DNA of 64,000 nt from Trichomonas vaginalis G3 (GCF_026262505.1 NC_067205.1:4464001-4528000); one strand, 5' to 3'; counted from the first letter of the stretch, positions 10,885 through 21,469 are shown. Numbers and translations are program-made. Notes: generated by a model from the letters alone, not told the origin.

Positions 10885-11733
10885 ACATAAACAAACAAAT
10901 TTCTATGCAAATATTGCTCAATTTAGTAATATATTTATTGAATTCAGAATCTTTTAAATACAAACTTGAAAATGCATTGAAATAATTCATGGTTATTGCT
11001 TTTCAACAGTTACTGATGATTTTGGTAATAAAAATTTCAACATGTTTGTTGAGATGAAGTAGGAGACGATAAACTAAAATTTAAATGTCCAAACAAATAT
11101 TTGAAGGGAACGATAATTAGTTTATTGCAAGAATTGTTCAGCAAATAATGCAACTGCAAGTGATCAATCGATCAGGATACAGAGTACAAAATGTAATATT
11201 GATTTATCATCAATATGTCAATGTAAAGGAAATGGGAATTTTGCAGCCTCATTTATAATGTTACAAATAATGAATATGTGAAATCATTATTTTAATATAA
11301 TAGTATATTGAATTTTGCACGATATTCAATATATTTACAAATTTCTGCACAGAATTTGAGGGACTTCATTCCCGATTATGCAAAATCTTTAAATAGACAG
11401 AATATATATGATGTATTTTCGGTATTTTTATTTGAACAAACAAACAGTATAATATAGGGACTTTAGTATATATCACTATAATAACAGCTCATAAAAATAC
11501 CAACATATAGATACGCACAGTTAAAATGCGTAACTGCCATATCTCTATATACTTTTGAAAAAAATCGGCAAGAAAAAAAATCCGAAAAAAGTGGATCTTT
11601 TCCTCGAATAATTTACTCCAATGCAAAGAAATGTATTATTTACCCCCAATAAGTTCTAGATAAAAGTTAAATTCTCATTAAAATATAAATCAAAGCAGAA
11701 ATTTATAAGAAAACATATGAAATTTAAATTTAA
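10885..11733. other. Duplicated flank and family relic
   Basis: About 10885-11100 is almost identical to 16604-16830, marking the edge of a segmental duplication. About 11125-11265 is a degraded piece of the middle of the plus-strand family gene at 18568: TTGCAAGAATTGTTCAGCAA at 11128 matches 18859 onward. The rest is AT-rich with no gene. Confidence 0.7.
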
Positions 11734-12861
11734 ATGTCGGTTGAAATTAATTTTGGCGAGTATTCATTATTAAATGACGAATTATATGATTATACAGAAT
11801 GTAATGATTCAACATGTGAATTTTATTACCCTTGTGATGATAAGGAAATATGTTCAGGATTCAAGCTTAATCTTAAACCAGGACACTATTTTTTCGAAGT
11901 TTATGGGGCTCAAGGATCTCAGGAAGATCATGATATAAGCGAAAGTCAAGGAGGAGGTTTAGGAGGTTATGCACGTGCCGAAATTACGATTCGAAAGAAA
12001 ATTCCTTTGTATCTATTTATTGGTTCTCAAGGAGATTGGACTGATGAAGGACCTAGCGGTAAATCATTTAATGGTGGAGGCCCCGGATATAATTCAGGTC
12101 CAGGTGGAGGTGCGACCGACTTCAGGATGTTTGAAAATGAAATTCGCAGTCGATTTCTTATTGCTGGTGGTGGAGGGGCACAAGGGGTATATTACAACTT
12201 TAATGATGAGTCTGATCTTGAACCAGAAGAACCAGAAGACCCAGAAGAGCCAGAAAAACCAGACACTGATCCTGAACTTGAGCCAGAAAAACCAGACACT
12301 GATCCTGAACTTGAGCCAGAAAAACCAGACACTGGTTCTGAACTTGAGCCAGAAAAACCAGTCAAACCAGACAAGCCGAACACTAGATCTGTTAGATCAG
12401 GATCCAAACTTCGCGAAATAGAAATGATATCATATCCAGGGGGATATGGTTGGGGAGATAGTGGAGCAAATGGAAGTTTTCCTAATATAACAGGAGGTAC
12501 ACAATATTCACCCGGTGATGGCTTTCTCAATGGTTATTTTGGGAGGGGGTGCGCTTTTCATAGTAATGGAACACATGGAGGTTCTGGAGGAGGGTTGTTT
12601 GGAGGAGGTTGCGGCAAAAATAAAGGGGCTTCAGGAGCAGAAGGTTCAGGATTTGTTTATTCTGATCAAAGAACTGATCAAATATTCGAAATAAAAGATA
12701 TTGAAATAAAAAATGGTTATTTGACCTATGGAATCAACCAAGGAGACGGATTTGCAAGAATTACATTGTTGTCTCCTATAAAACTAACAGAATATCATTA
12801 TAACTTTAAGAATAAGAAAATAAATACTCTAACTATATTTATATTTATAAATAAAAAGTAA
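11734..12861 (+). CDS. Glycine-rich protein with ALK/LTK-like GRD and acidic Pro repeats
   Basis: A 375-residue protein of unknown role. Residues about 45-150 follow the pattern of the glycine-rich domain of ALK/LTK receptors: GHYFFEVYGAQGS, GGGLGGYARAEITI, PLYLFIGSQGDW, FNGGGPGYNSGPGGGATDFR and RFLIAGGGGAQG. The domain resumes at about 235-330 (PGGYGWGDSGANG, GTHGGSGGGLFGGGCG, GSGFVYSDQ, GDGFARI). A hydrophilic insert at about 160-225 separates the halves. It is rich in Pro/Glu/Asp with tandem KPDTDPELEPE units. I see no signal peptide or membrane span, so location is uncertain. A shortened paralogue lies at 13873. The start is the first ATG of the frame, and the paralogue starts at the same place. 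The C-terminal tail after LLSPIKL may be degenerate. Confidence 0.75.
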   Translation: MSVEINFGEYSLLNDELYDYTECNDSTCEFYYPCDDKEICSGFKLNLKPGHYFFEVYGAQGSQEDHDISESQGGGLGGYARAEITIRKKIPLYLFIGSQGDWTDEGPSGKSFNGGGPGYNSGPGGGATDFRMFENEIRSRFLIAGGGGAQGVYYNFNDESDLEPEEPEDPEEPEKPDTDPELEPEKPDTDPELEPEKPDTGSELEPEKPVKPDKPNTRSVRSGSKLREIEMISYPGGYGWGDSGANGSFPNITGGTQYSPGDGFLNGYFGRGCAFHSNGTHGGSGGGLFGGGCGKNKGASGAEGSGFVYSDQRTDQIFEIKDIEIKNGYLTYGINQGDGFARITLLSPIKLTEYHYNFKNKKINTLTIFIFINKK

Positions 12862-12886
12862 TTCTTAAAGGGCATCTAAATTAGAA

Positions 12887-12959
12887 ATTTATGGGCGTTT
12901 TCAGAAAAATGCGAAGGGAGCGACAGCGACCGAGCATTTTTCTGAATATGCCCATAAAT
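12887..12959. repeat. Long hairpin downstream of the glycine-rich gene
   Basis: Bases 12887-12912 pair with 12934-12959 over 26 bp with about two mismatches (CAGAAAAATGC core), around a 21 nt purine/GC-rich loop with GAGCGACAGCGACC. A looser outer stem extends it by another 10 or so pairs. It may be a foldback MITE remnant or a 3'-end structure of the upstream gene. Confidence 0.7.
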
Positions 12960-13872
12960 AGCAATTCTAATTTCAAAGGTGAATCGCAAAAATTTTAGGG
13001 CGTATGATTATTTTCCCTTGAAAAATAAAGCTTTAAAACATTGATATTTCAATATAGCGTACATTAAATAATACATTTATTTTATAAAAAAACGATATAA
13101 TTTTAATGGACAAACTTTCTCAACTGATGGTCAAATCCCTTAAATTCCTTTCCGATTCATCCATCCTACTGCAGAGGTGATGCTTTTATTCAAAGATTCA
13201 TTAGTCCTTCTAATAATTAAAATTTCAAATTTAATTTTAACCCCATAAAGGCATCAGTAGCTTATAAGATACTAATTTCATTGGGATTTAAGTACATTAT
13301 CCATCTATTGGATTCAGAATAAACCATTACTTTATAACATTTTTTGCAGAAATTTTTCAATGGAAAATAATCGTATGTCCCAAAATTTTCGATTAATATT
13401 TGCATTAGAATTCGTTTTTTAATGGAGAGAAATTGTATTTTTTATTATATTGAGGTTGAGATACAAAATAAGATAATACAATATTTGTGCGTTTGAAGCG
13501 AGAATCAGATCGAAATTAAATTGTTGATTATATGGAAATCTACAAATATTACTAGAACGATACAAATAATATTGATCATGTATAATCGGACTGTATCTCA
13601 ATTTATTCAAATTATTTTTATAATAAAATTGATTATCCATTATCACGTCGCAATTTTACTGCTTCTTATTATAAATTTAAATTTAAAAAATTGAGACACT
13701 TCTTGTCCTCTTTTTGACTCCAAAATAAGGTTAAATTATTGATCTGCTGTAAAATAATTTACTCCGAATACAAATTAAATTAATTTATCTTATTCTAAAC
13801 CAGAGTTAAATTCTTATTAAATGATAAAATAGAGAAGAAGCTTATAAGAAAACGCAAGAAAATTAAAATGAA
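12960..13872. other. Intergenic DNA between the two glycine-rich genes
   Basis: AT-rich, no supported gene. A 75-codon minus frame at 13419-13646 (Asn/Tyr-rich) has no family features. The last 60 bases before 13873 resemble the leader before 11734 (AAGAAAACRYAXGAAA...), as expected for duplicated genes. Confidence 0.5.
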
Positions 13873-15182
13873 ATGTCGAACGAAATTAAATTTGGCGAGT
13901 ATTCATTATTAAATAGTGAATTATTTAATAATCCAGAATGCAATGATTCTTCATGTAAATTTATATATCCTTGCTCAGATAAACAAACATGTTCAGGTTT
14001 CAAGATCCAACTTAAACCAGGACACTATTTGTTTGAAGTATATGGTGCCCAAGGATCTCAAGATAATTCTTATACAAGTGCAAGTCACAAAGGAGGTTTA
14101 GGAGGTTATGCACGTGCCGAAATTACGATTCGAAAGAAAATTCCTTTGTATCTATTTATTGGTTCTCAAGGAGATTGGACTGATGAAGGACCTAGCGGTA
14201 AATCATTTAATGGTGGAGGCCCCGGATATAATTCAGGTCCAGGTGGAGGTGCAACCGACTTCAGGATGTTTGAAAATGAAATTCGCAGTCGATTTCTTAT
14301 TGCTGGTGGTGGAGGGGCACAAGGATTATATCACAAAATTATTAGCGGCGATAATCCTTATTTTGATGGTGGTACTGAACGTACTCCTTATACCCCTAGA
14401 ACTGATCCACCTGTTGGTGATGTGGTTGTTGTGAATGAGACTAAATCTCCAGCTGATGAGCTTGCAATCCCCCTGTTGCTATTAAAAAACCTCTGGAATT
14501 AGAAACTGTTTCAAATCCAGGAGGATATGGTGGTGGAGACTTTGGAGCAAATGGAAGTCTTCCTACTATAACTGGAGGAACGCAATATTCACCAGGTGAG
14601 GGATTTTTAAGTGGATTTTTCTATAGTGGATGTGCGTTTCATATGAATGGAACGCATGGAGGCTCGGGAGGAGGGTTGTTTGGTGGAAGTTGTGGCAAAG
14701 ATAACGGAGCCTCTGGAGCAGGAGGTTCAGGATTTGTTTATTCTAACCAAAAACCAAATCAAATAAATGAAATCAAAGATATTGAAATACAAAATGGCAA
14801 TTTAAGTTACGGAATCAATCGAGGAGATGGATTTGCACGAATTACATTATTGTCACCTATCAAATTAACAGATTATCTTTATAACCTAAGGATTAAGAAA
14901 ATAAATCATCTTACTGCTATATTAAAAAGTAAATCAAATCATAGCTCTTTTTGTTACCAGATTTCGTTGTCGTTGTTCTTTGGCAGAAACTGCATCCTAT
15001 CGTGGCCAATCTTTTTCTTCAACCTGCTTCTGCAATTAAACAGGAAACACTCACCAGCACTCGAATTTTTAAATGAATCGAATATTTCATGCGATGATGT
15101 AACGTCTGCAAAAATTGCGCAAAAGCGATTATTTAATATTGAGTTTGCATATTTGTGCGTATTTGAAAAAATTTGGAGTTGA
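13873..15182 (+). pseudogene. Second glycine-rich (GRD-like) gene, frameshifted
   Basis: A close duplicate of the gene at 11734. The stretch from GGYARAEITI to RFLIAGGGGAQG is nearly identical at DNA level (11965-12185 versus 14104-14324). It has a different, shorter insert (about residues 155-200) in place of the Pro/Glu repeats. The frame that starts at 13873 stops at 14502. The glycine-rich second half (NPGGYGGGDFGANG through GDGFARITLLSPIKL) is read in another frame, so one shift lies near the C run at 14470-14474. The downstream frame runs on to 15182 with a tail unlike the paralogue, probably read-through. It is either a recent pseudogene or a sequencing artefact in a homopolymer. Confidence 0.75.
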
Positions 15183-15645
15183 ACATTATTAAAAATCAAA
15201 TCCATTAATAAAGTATAGCAACAGTCGCATGTGCAAAAAATATAAAAGAAATATTCATTTTTGACTACTTTTCACGGATTAATTTTAAAATACACAAATA
15301 ATGCACATATTGAATATAGATTAATCCTTTTTGCTTTTTTTTGCATTTGTAGGAAAACACTTTCATCTTTGGATTGGAAATCTTTTAATCTCAGTTAATA
15401 TTATTTTAGACAACTCAGAAAATGATCAATTGATTGCATTCAAAGAAGGAACAACAAATTTAATAATGCAAAATGTATCATCATTGTAAAACATTACTGT
15501 GAGTGCTATTATGACACTAGAAAATTGTTCATCAGTATGAAGTAGAGAAATGGAAATGATTTAGCATCATATGTCGATGAAAAGCAGTATATTTAGAATA
15601 ATTTCGAATTGATTGCTAACTTCTCTCTCTCTTATTTAAAGATAT
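15183..15645. other. Intergenic DNA
   Basis: AT-rich. Nothing supported as a gene. Fragments such as TTGCATATTTGTGCGTATTTGA just upstream are low-complexity. Confidence 0.45.
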
Positions 15646-16603
15646 TTACATGATAATTATTTCAATAAAGTAAATCAATATCTGATAGCGACAATACATT
15701 ATTCCATTGCATGAAAATATATAATTTTGATATTGAAGTAGAGATTCAAAAGGACTAATGAATGGAAGTAATACTTGAAAACTCGTGACACCAGGATCAG
15801 AAAAGTATGTCGTTTCAATTTTGTTTCCTATTAATGAACATTTTTCGATTATCATTTTTGATAAACCATTTCGAAAATTATAGGAATAAAATAATTTTTT
15901 TTCCTTTATTATTTACGAAAGAGCATTTTGATAAAGTTAGTGTTGAATTTCCCTCAAGGAATGCAATTCCTTGAGATGTTTCATTATTATCGACAATCAT
16001 ATTATCTGAAAATAAATGATTTCCGCTCCCCCAGAAAAGTATTCTATATCGAGTTGCCAAATTTGTTGAAAATAATGAATACTTTAAGGAACTATTTGTA
16101 AACAAACAAAAAGCAGTAACATCCTTGCATTTATTCTTCGTTTCATTCAAGGAGGATAATTTGGCATGTGAATCAATTTCTAATACTGGTGCAAAATCAC
16201 CTGTTCCATAACAGTTACAAATAGATATCATAGATACGTATGGCAATTGGCTACGGATAGTTATTGATTGACCGCTATTAGGAGCAACGTTTGCGGAGTT
16301 CCGTCTACAATTAACTTTGTTGACAATGATGTGACCGAAATCTAAAAAATGAAGACATCCACCAGTTTGAATGTTTTCATTAGTTGTGCAGTTTTCAAAT
16401 AAACATGTATGAACAAGAGTTTTTGTGTTTTCGCTTTGACTATAAATTTTAACACTGCAGCGATTTTCAACATCATGAAAATGAGCAAAATAAATGAAGA
16501 ACTATCCATTGCCTCTAGCAATCCATTCCATGTTTCGGCAGAATTCAAAATTCCTTTCATCAGGGAAATAATCACGCCAAACTAACCGATAAGAATGAAT
16601 CAT
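15646..16603 (-). pseudogene. DYFPN/FCRNKE family gene, duplicate of 9901-10884
   Basis: From the ATG at 16603 this copy reads like the one at 10884, including the same TAG after the GNG codons (in CTATCC of the plus strand at about 16501). Between about 15878 and 16603 the two copies differ at only scattered bases. Toward the 3' end (about 15646-15880) this copy is more diverged, has lost the MILNAEN segment and changes frame around 15870-15885. It is a dead gene that arose by duplication of an already dead gene. Flanking DNA to about 16830 is part of the same duplicated block. Confidence 0.8.
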
Positions 16604-16884
16604 ACATAAACAAACAAATTTCTATGCAAATATTGCTCAATTTAGTAATATATTTATTGAATTCAGAATCTTTTAAATACAAACTTGAAAATGCATTGAA
16701 ATAATTCATGGTTATTGCTCTTCAACAGTTACTGATGATTTTGGTAATAAAAATTTCAACATGTTTGTTGAGATGAAGTAGGAGACGATAAACTAATTTT
16801 TAAATGTCACAACAAATATTTGAAGGAAACGATGTTTCTCTCATTTTCAATAATAATTCCAAGTAAAATTTAAAAATGTGATAT

Positions 16885-17850
16885 ATGAGACATTTATACC
16901 AATTATTATGGCAAGATTATTTTCCAAATGTTTTTTATTTTCAATTTTGTCGAAATAAAGAAGGTATTGTTCGAAGTAGTGGACAATATTTCATATATCA
17001 TGTTTCTTTTGATGACATTCACGATCGATCCAGCATCAAAATTTCAAGTCAAAGTACGAGCACAAGAGTTCTTGTTCATACTTGTATTTTTAATAACTGC
17101 ACATCTAATGAAAGTGTCTATCATTTTTCACAATATGGCAATATAATATTTTCCAAAATATATTTCAAGTTATGCTCTTCTTTATATTCAAATCAAAAGG
17201 GACAGTCAATTTCTATCCATAGCTCGGAATGCAACATTTTTTCATCTTCTTTCTGTCTTTGTAAAGGCACTGGATCATATTCACCAGTACTCGATATAAA
17301 TTCTCATTCAACTATAAAATCTATTAATGAAACAAAGAATGAGTGTCAGGATGTTACAGCTTTTACAATAAGTATTGAGAGCAATATTAAATACTCATTA
17401 GTTAACTCCAACGCAGCAACTAGATATAGAATCCTTTATTGGACGTCTGGGAATCACATTTACTCAGAAAACATGATTATCAATAATTCTGAAAAAATGC
17501 AAGCTATTGCGTTTGTTGAATCATTAGTCAATGTCACAATATCAAAATGTTCATTTGTAAATAATAAGGGGAAATCACTTTTTTATGCATATTTATATCA
17601 GTCACTTACATCATCAATGACAATAGAAGAATGTTCGATGATATCAAATGAAGTCAGTGAAACATTTAAATCAGATCCAGGAATGATATTAAACAATGAA
17701 AATGCAGGACATCTTAGTTTTCAAGTTTTTGTTCATGTTCTTTCAAATTTCGAAACTCTTCCACCATTTCAAGATTACATAATTTCATGCAGATTGATGC
17801 ATCAAACTCATTTTCATTTCTATTTATTATTCCCATTAATTATTTTATGA
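16885..17850 (+). CDS. DYFPN/FCRNKE repeat-family protein (open copy 1)
   Basis: A 321-residue open gene of a family with at least six traces in this window. The N-terminus has LYQLLWQDYFPNVFY and FCRNKEGIVRSSGQ. Cys- and Asn-rich short repeats follow: HTCIFNNCTSNE, CKGTGSYSP, IESNIKYS, ISKCSFVNNKGK and IEECSMISNE. The periodic C/F-x-N pattern resembles right-handed beta-helix proteins such as the Pmp-like proteins expanded in T. vaginalis, though the GGAI motif is not present. There is no N-terminal signal peptide. The C-terminus ends in a short hydrophobic stretch (FYLLFPLIIL). From about codon 193 to the stop, the DNA is identical or nearly so to the gene at 18568, while the first 190 codons are strongly diverged. 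Function unknown. Confidence 0.75.
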   Translation: MRHLYQLLWQDYFPNVFYFQFCRNKEGIVRSSGQYFIYHVSFDDIHDRSSIKISSQSTSTRVLVHTCIFNNCTSNESVYHFSQYGNIIFSKIYFKLCSSLYSNQKGQSISIHSSECNIFSSSFCLCKGTGSYSPVLDINSHSTIKSINETKNECQDVTAFTISIESNIKYSLVNSNAATRYRILYWTSGNHIYSENMIINNSEKMQAIAFVESLVNVTISKCSFVNNKGKSLFYAYLYQSLTSSMTIEECSMISNEVSETFKSDPGMILNNENAGHLSFQVFVHVLSNFETLPPFQDYIISCRLMHQTHFHFYLLFPLIIL

Positions 17851-18359
17851 TTATTTCATAATTAGCAACTTTGTTTTCTTTTAAACTAATGGATTACTTT
17901 TAATAATACTTAATTTTATTCTCTTTTCTATGCTTGTTCGGTTCAGTCATTTCTATCATCATTTTATACGATTTTTTGCTATTGGAATTATTATATTAGA
18001 TTCTTGCTATTTGCAGACAATAATTTCATGCAACACAAATGATCTCAACGAATTTAAATTCTTTCTCTATTTCCAAAATTTAAATACTAAATTCTAAATA
18101 CTTTATATAATGCAGCTTGATCTCAAAATACATTCTGCATCATTAGGCTTACATTTCATAATTTGTTTATTGGAGATTTATAACAATAAATAAATAATTG
18201 TTCATTCTTATTAAGAAGTTATAGGAATGAGGATATTTTCGGGTAAAAAATAAGAAAATTTGCAAAAGGAATGCTTGAAATGATGTCATCTAAGTGAGAT
18301 ATCATATTCTTTGCGTCTTTCTCTTAAAAATTGAGTGAATTGAAAGGTTTACACCCTCA
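17851..18359. other. Intergenic DNA
   Basis: AT-rich sequence between two tandem family genes. No gene, RNA or repeat is supported. It ends at the TA that precedes a perfect inverted repeat. Confidence 0.5.
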
Positions 18360-18567
18360 TAGAAAAGTGACAATATTTTTCAACTCTATTAATTATAACA
18401 AAAACGATAGATATCGATTCTAAATAAAAATGCATCATAAATATATTTATATTATGGAGACAGATAATTTACATTCGGTTTTGATTGCTTCCAAACGAAC
18501 ATTGAATGATGATTGAATATTCATATAATGATTAGTAAGATTAAGAATTTTTGAATTATACTGATTG

Positions 18568-19545
18568 ATGACACATTCATATCAATTAATTTGGCTTGAT
18601 TATTTCCCAAATGAAAAAAAGTTTGAATTTTGTCGAAATAAAGAAAGTATTGTTCGAAATAGTGGTCAATATTTCATTTATTTTTCTTTATTCAATAATA
18701 TTGTTAATCAAGTTAGTGTTCAAATCTCTAGTCAAAACGATGACACAAAAGTTCTCATTCACACAAATATATTTGATAACTGTTCCTCAAATGAAAAGAT
18801 AACAGGTGGATGTCTCCTATTTTCATATTCAGGTCATATTATTATCACCAAAGTTTATTGCAAGAATTGTTCAGCAAATAATGCAACTGCAAGTGGCCAA
18901 TCGATCAAAATACAGAGTACAAAATGTAATATTGATTTATCATCAATATGTCAATGTAAAGGAAATGGGAATTTTGCAGCCTCATTTATAATTGATTCGC
19001 AAATTAAAATTTGCTATCTTAACGAAACGAATAACCAGTGCCAATATGAGACAGCTTTTCGACTCTCAACTCGAAGCATCTTTAAGTATTCTATTATTTC
19101 ATCTAATTCTGCAACAAGAAGCAGAATTCTTTATTGGTATACTGGAATACATTTTTATTCAGAAAACATGATTATCAATAATTCTGAAAAAATGCAAGCT
19201 ATTGCGTTTGTTGAATCATTAGTCAATGTCACAATATCAAAATGTTCATTTGTAAATAATAAGGGGAAATCACTTTTTTATGCATATTTATATCAGTCAC
19301 TTACATCATCAATGACAATAGAAGAATGTTCGATGATATCAAATGAAGTCAGTGAAACATTTAAATCAGATCCAGGAATGATATTAAACAATGAAAATGC
19401 AGGACATCTTAGTTTTCAAGTTTTTGTTCATGTTCTTTCAAATTTCGAAACTCTTCCACCATTTCAAGATTACATAATTTCATGCAGATTGATGCATCAA
19501 ACTCATTTTCATTTCTATTTATTATTCCCATTAATTATTTTATGA
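18568..19545 (+). CDS. DYFPN/FCRNKE repeat-family protein (open copy 2)
   Basis: 325 residues, starting MTHSYQLIWLDYFPNEKK. An upstream TTG keeps the frame open for one more codon, but the ATG at 18568 is the proper start. Family landmarks in order: FCRNKESIV, IYFSLFNNI, HTNIFDNCSSNE, a glycine step TGGCLLFSYSGH, CQCKGNGNFA, LSTRSIFKYS, ILYWYTGIHFYS. From SENMIINNSEKMQ to the stop, the DNA matches the gene at 16885 essentially base for base. It sits inside the TIR-bounded segment 18360-19960. A piece of its middle region was also copied to 11125-11265. Location and role are unknown; repeated, recombining, Cys/Asn-rich sequence is compatible with a surface or secreted protein, but no signal peptide is seen. 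Confidence 0.75.
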   Translation: MTHSYQLIWLDYFPNEKKFEFCRNKESIVRNSGQYFIYFSLFNNIVNQVSVQISSQNDDTKVLIHTNIFDNCSSNEKITGGCLLFSYSGHIIITKVYCKNCSANNATASGQSIKIQSTKCNIDLSSICQCKGNGNFAASFIIDSQIKICYLNETNNQCQYETAFRLSTRSIFKYSIISSNSATRSRILYWYTGIHFYSENMIINNSEKMQAIAFVESLVNVTISKCSFVNNKGKSLFYAYLYQSLTSSMTIEECSMISNEVSETFKSDPGMILNNENAGHLSFQVFVHVLSNFETLPPFQDYIISCRLMHQTHFHFYLLFPLIIL

Positions 19546-19622
19546 TTTTTTCAAAAATGCGTCAAAATACTCCTGAAAATTTACAATTCTAAAATTAACC
19601 AATTACATTTTATGTAACAATA

Positions 19623-19860
19623 TCAAACATAGATAGAGCCACCTTTAAATATCTCTTCATTAGTTGTGCATTTATCAAAAATACGAGTGTGAATCAAAAC
19701 TTTGGTATTTAAACTTTGAGTTATGATCTTGACACTTGCCCGATTTTCAATACCATAGAATGAAACAAAGTAAATGAAATATTGGCCATTGTCTCTAATA
19801 ATACCTTCTTTGTTTCGACAAAATTCATAATTATCTTGTCCATGCACATTAAGAACACAG
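19623..19860 (-). pseudogene. Fragment of a DYFPN/FCRNKE family gene
   Basis: On the minus strand, NYEFCRNKEGIIRDNGQYFI, then VSFYGIENRASVKI, HTRIFDKCTTNE and FKGGS match residues about 20-95 of the open copies. The usual DYFPN start is degraded (VHGQDN) and the rest of the gene is missing. It lies tail to tail with the gene at 18568 and inside the same TIR-bounded segment. Confidence 0.7.
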
Positions 19861-19960
19861 CTTTGATACGCTTAAAAAAGCATATTTCATATGAAATTGT
19901 TAAATTACTTGATATAGTACTTACTAGTATATAGAGTTGAAAAATATTGTCACTTTTCTA

Positions 19961-21469
19961 TCATGTATTACTAAATATATTTTAATAATGTGTATAGAGT
20001 TGATATAATGTGCATATAGCAAAATGCATTACTATATTCTGATTAGGATACTTTAATGTATGATCAATGTACATCATTCTTTTAGCAATTTTTTAAATTC
20101 ATTCTGCTAATTACGTTGAATTTTGTTCAAAAGATATCGTAATTCCATAATTTAATACGTAAAATGTTATTGAATAACTCTGATTATTCCTTTACATGCA
20201 AAATGAGTGTGTTTTTTTTTACATTTTTACTCATATTAGATCAAATTTAACCTGATTTTATACTATTAACACTTATTTTAGAGGGGATATACTTAAATCT
20301 CTATTGTTTTAATAAAAACTAAAAAAAAAATATAAAAATTTTCAAAAATGTTAAAATATACTAGCTTTCAAAGAAAGTAAGTCATTTTATAAGGAAGACA
20401 TTATATGTTTAGGAAGGAAATTCCGTGTAATAACCAAAATAGGAAAGAATATTCAATCATTATGAAAGAACTCTATTCTAACAGTTTGTGAGACATATAT
20501 CTTTATAGCGACATAGTTGCAATTCATGTTTTATCCCCTTTCCTTCATTGATTTTAATTAATGCATTCATTCACTGAATATGCATGCTCAAAATCGAACA
20601 TTTGCCTTACTAATCAACGGACAATGAATGTTTAAAAATGATTAGTATTGAAAAGTAGCTGGAATTTCAGTGTTGTTTTGTATATTTATTCCAAGTGCAA
20701 ATTTAAACAAAATATACTTATTCAAAGTGCAATGTTTACAAACAATCAATCAATAAAAGTCACATCTTTTTTTCACTGGAAAAAAAATGATATTTGTTTA
20801 TAAAGATAAGTATTTAATTACAATAGTACGAATTTAATTTTTAGACTGAAGTTTATTCATTGTTACCGTTTTTAGTCTAAGTTTCTAGGAAATGAGTATT
20901 TTATTTTGCAAGATAAAGTTCTTCGATAAAATTAGCATGAAAAATCTTCTTTCGTATAAGAGTAATAATAAGTTTCCGCAACTCTTATTGAGAATAGTAC
21001 GAGAATTTTGTTTGAAATTTAAATTTTGCATAAATAAAGAATGGATGCAAGAATTTTCCAATTCCATTTTGTTAGAGTTGATTCGTGATTCCATATTGTC
21101 GATTCCTATTCCTGTTTTTGGTGCTTTACTATGATAACCAAATTGATTTGGTTATCATAGAAAAGAGACCATTATCATTCTTAGAATTAATTATGTTTAG
21201 GGTTGGTTTATTGGAATAAGGAAGTTTATAATACGTGAACACTTGTTTCCTCATCGAAAAGTCATAACGCATAAAGTCGATGTTTCCTTAGTACAAAAAG
21301 TGACATATGACGCTTAACTCTTTATTCCAGATAATGACCATATTTATGGGATTAAAAAGTTTAGGAAGCTTCTCCCCAATCATTTACATATTCAATTGAA
21401 TTTTTAAAGTTCTCTACAAAAAACGATGAGCGATAACGATAAAAAATTCTGTAACCTCCACATTTCTTG
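19961..21469. other. Intergenic DNA with one perfect palindrome
   Basis: AT-rich. Overlapping 80- and 69-codon frames at 20885-21134 on opposite strands show no family features. A perfect 15 bp-arm palindrome is listed separately (21129-21160). The region upstream of the phosphorylase start has no clear TCA-type initiator. Confidence 0.5.
21129..21160. repeat. Perfect 15 bp-arm palindrome
   Basis: CTATGATAACCAAAT at 21129-21143 is followed by TG and its exact complement at 21146-21160. This is far longer than chance palindromes in the window and lies about 310 bp upstream of the nucleoside phosphorylase gene. It may be a protein-binding site or a small foldback remnant. Confidence 0.8.

Larger units (their letters stand above)
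18360..19960. mobile_element. TA-flanked TIR pair enclosing a family gene (possible transposon)
   Basis: The segment is bounded by perfect 30 bp inverted repeats, 18360-18389 and 19931-19960. They start TAGAAAAGTGACAATATT and end CAACTCTAT. Leaving the outer TA aside gives a 28 bp TIR with TA at each side, the form used by Tc1/mariner elements. Inside lie the open gene at 18568 and the minus-strand relic at 19623-19860, but no transposase. It could be a non-autonomous element that captured a family gene, or a host segment bracketed by two MITE ends. Confidence 0.6.
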
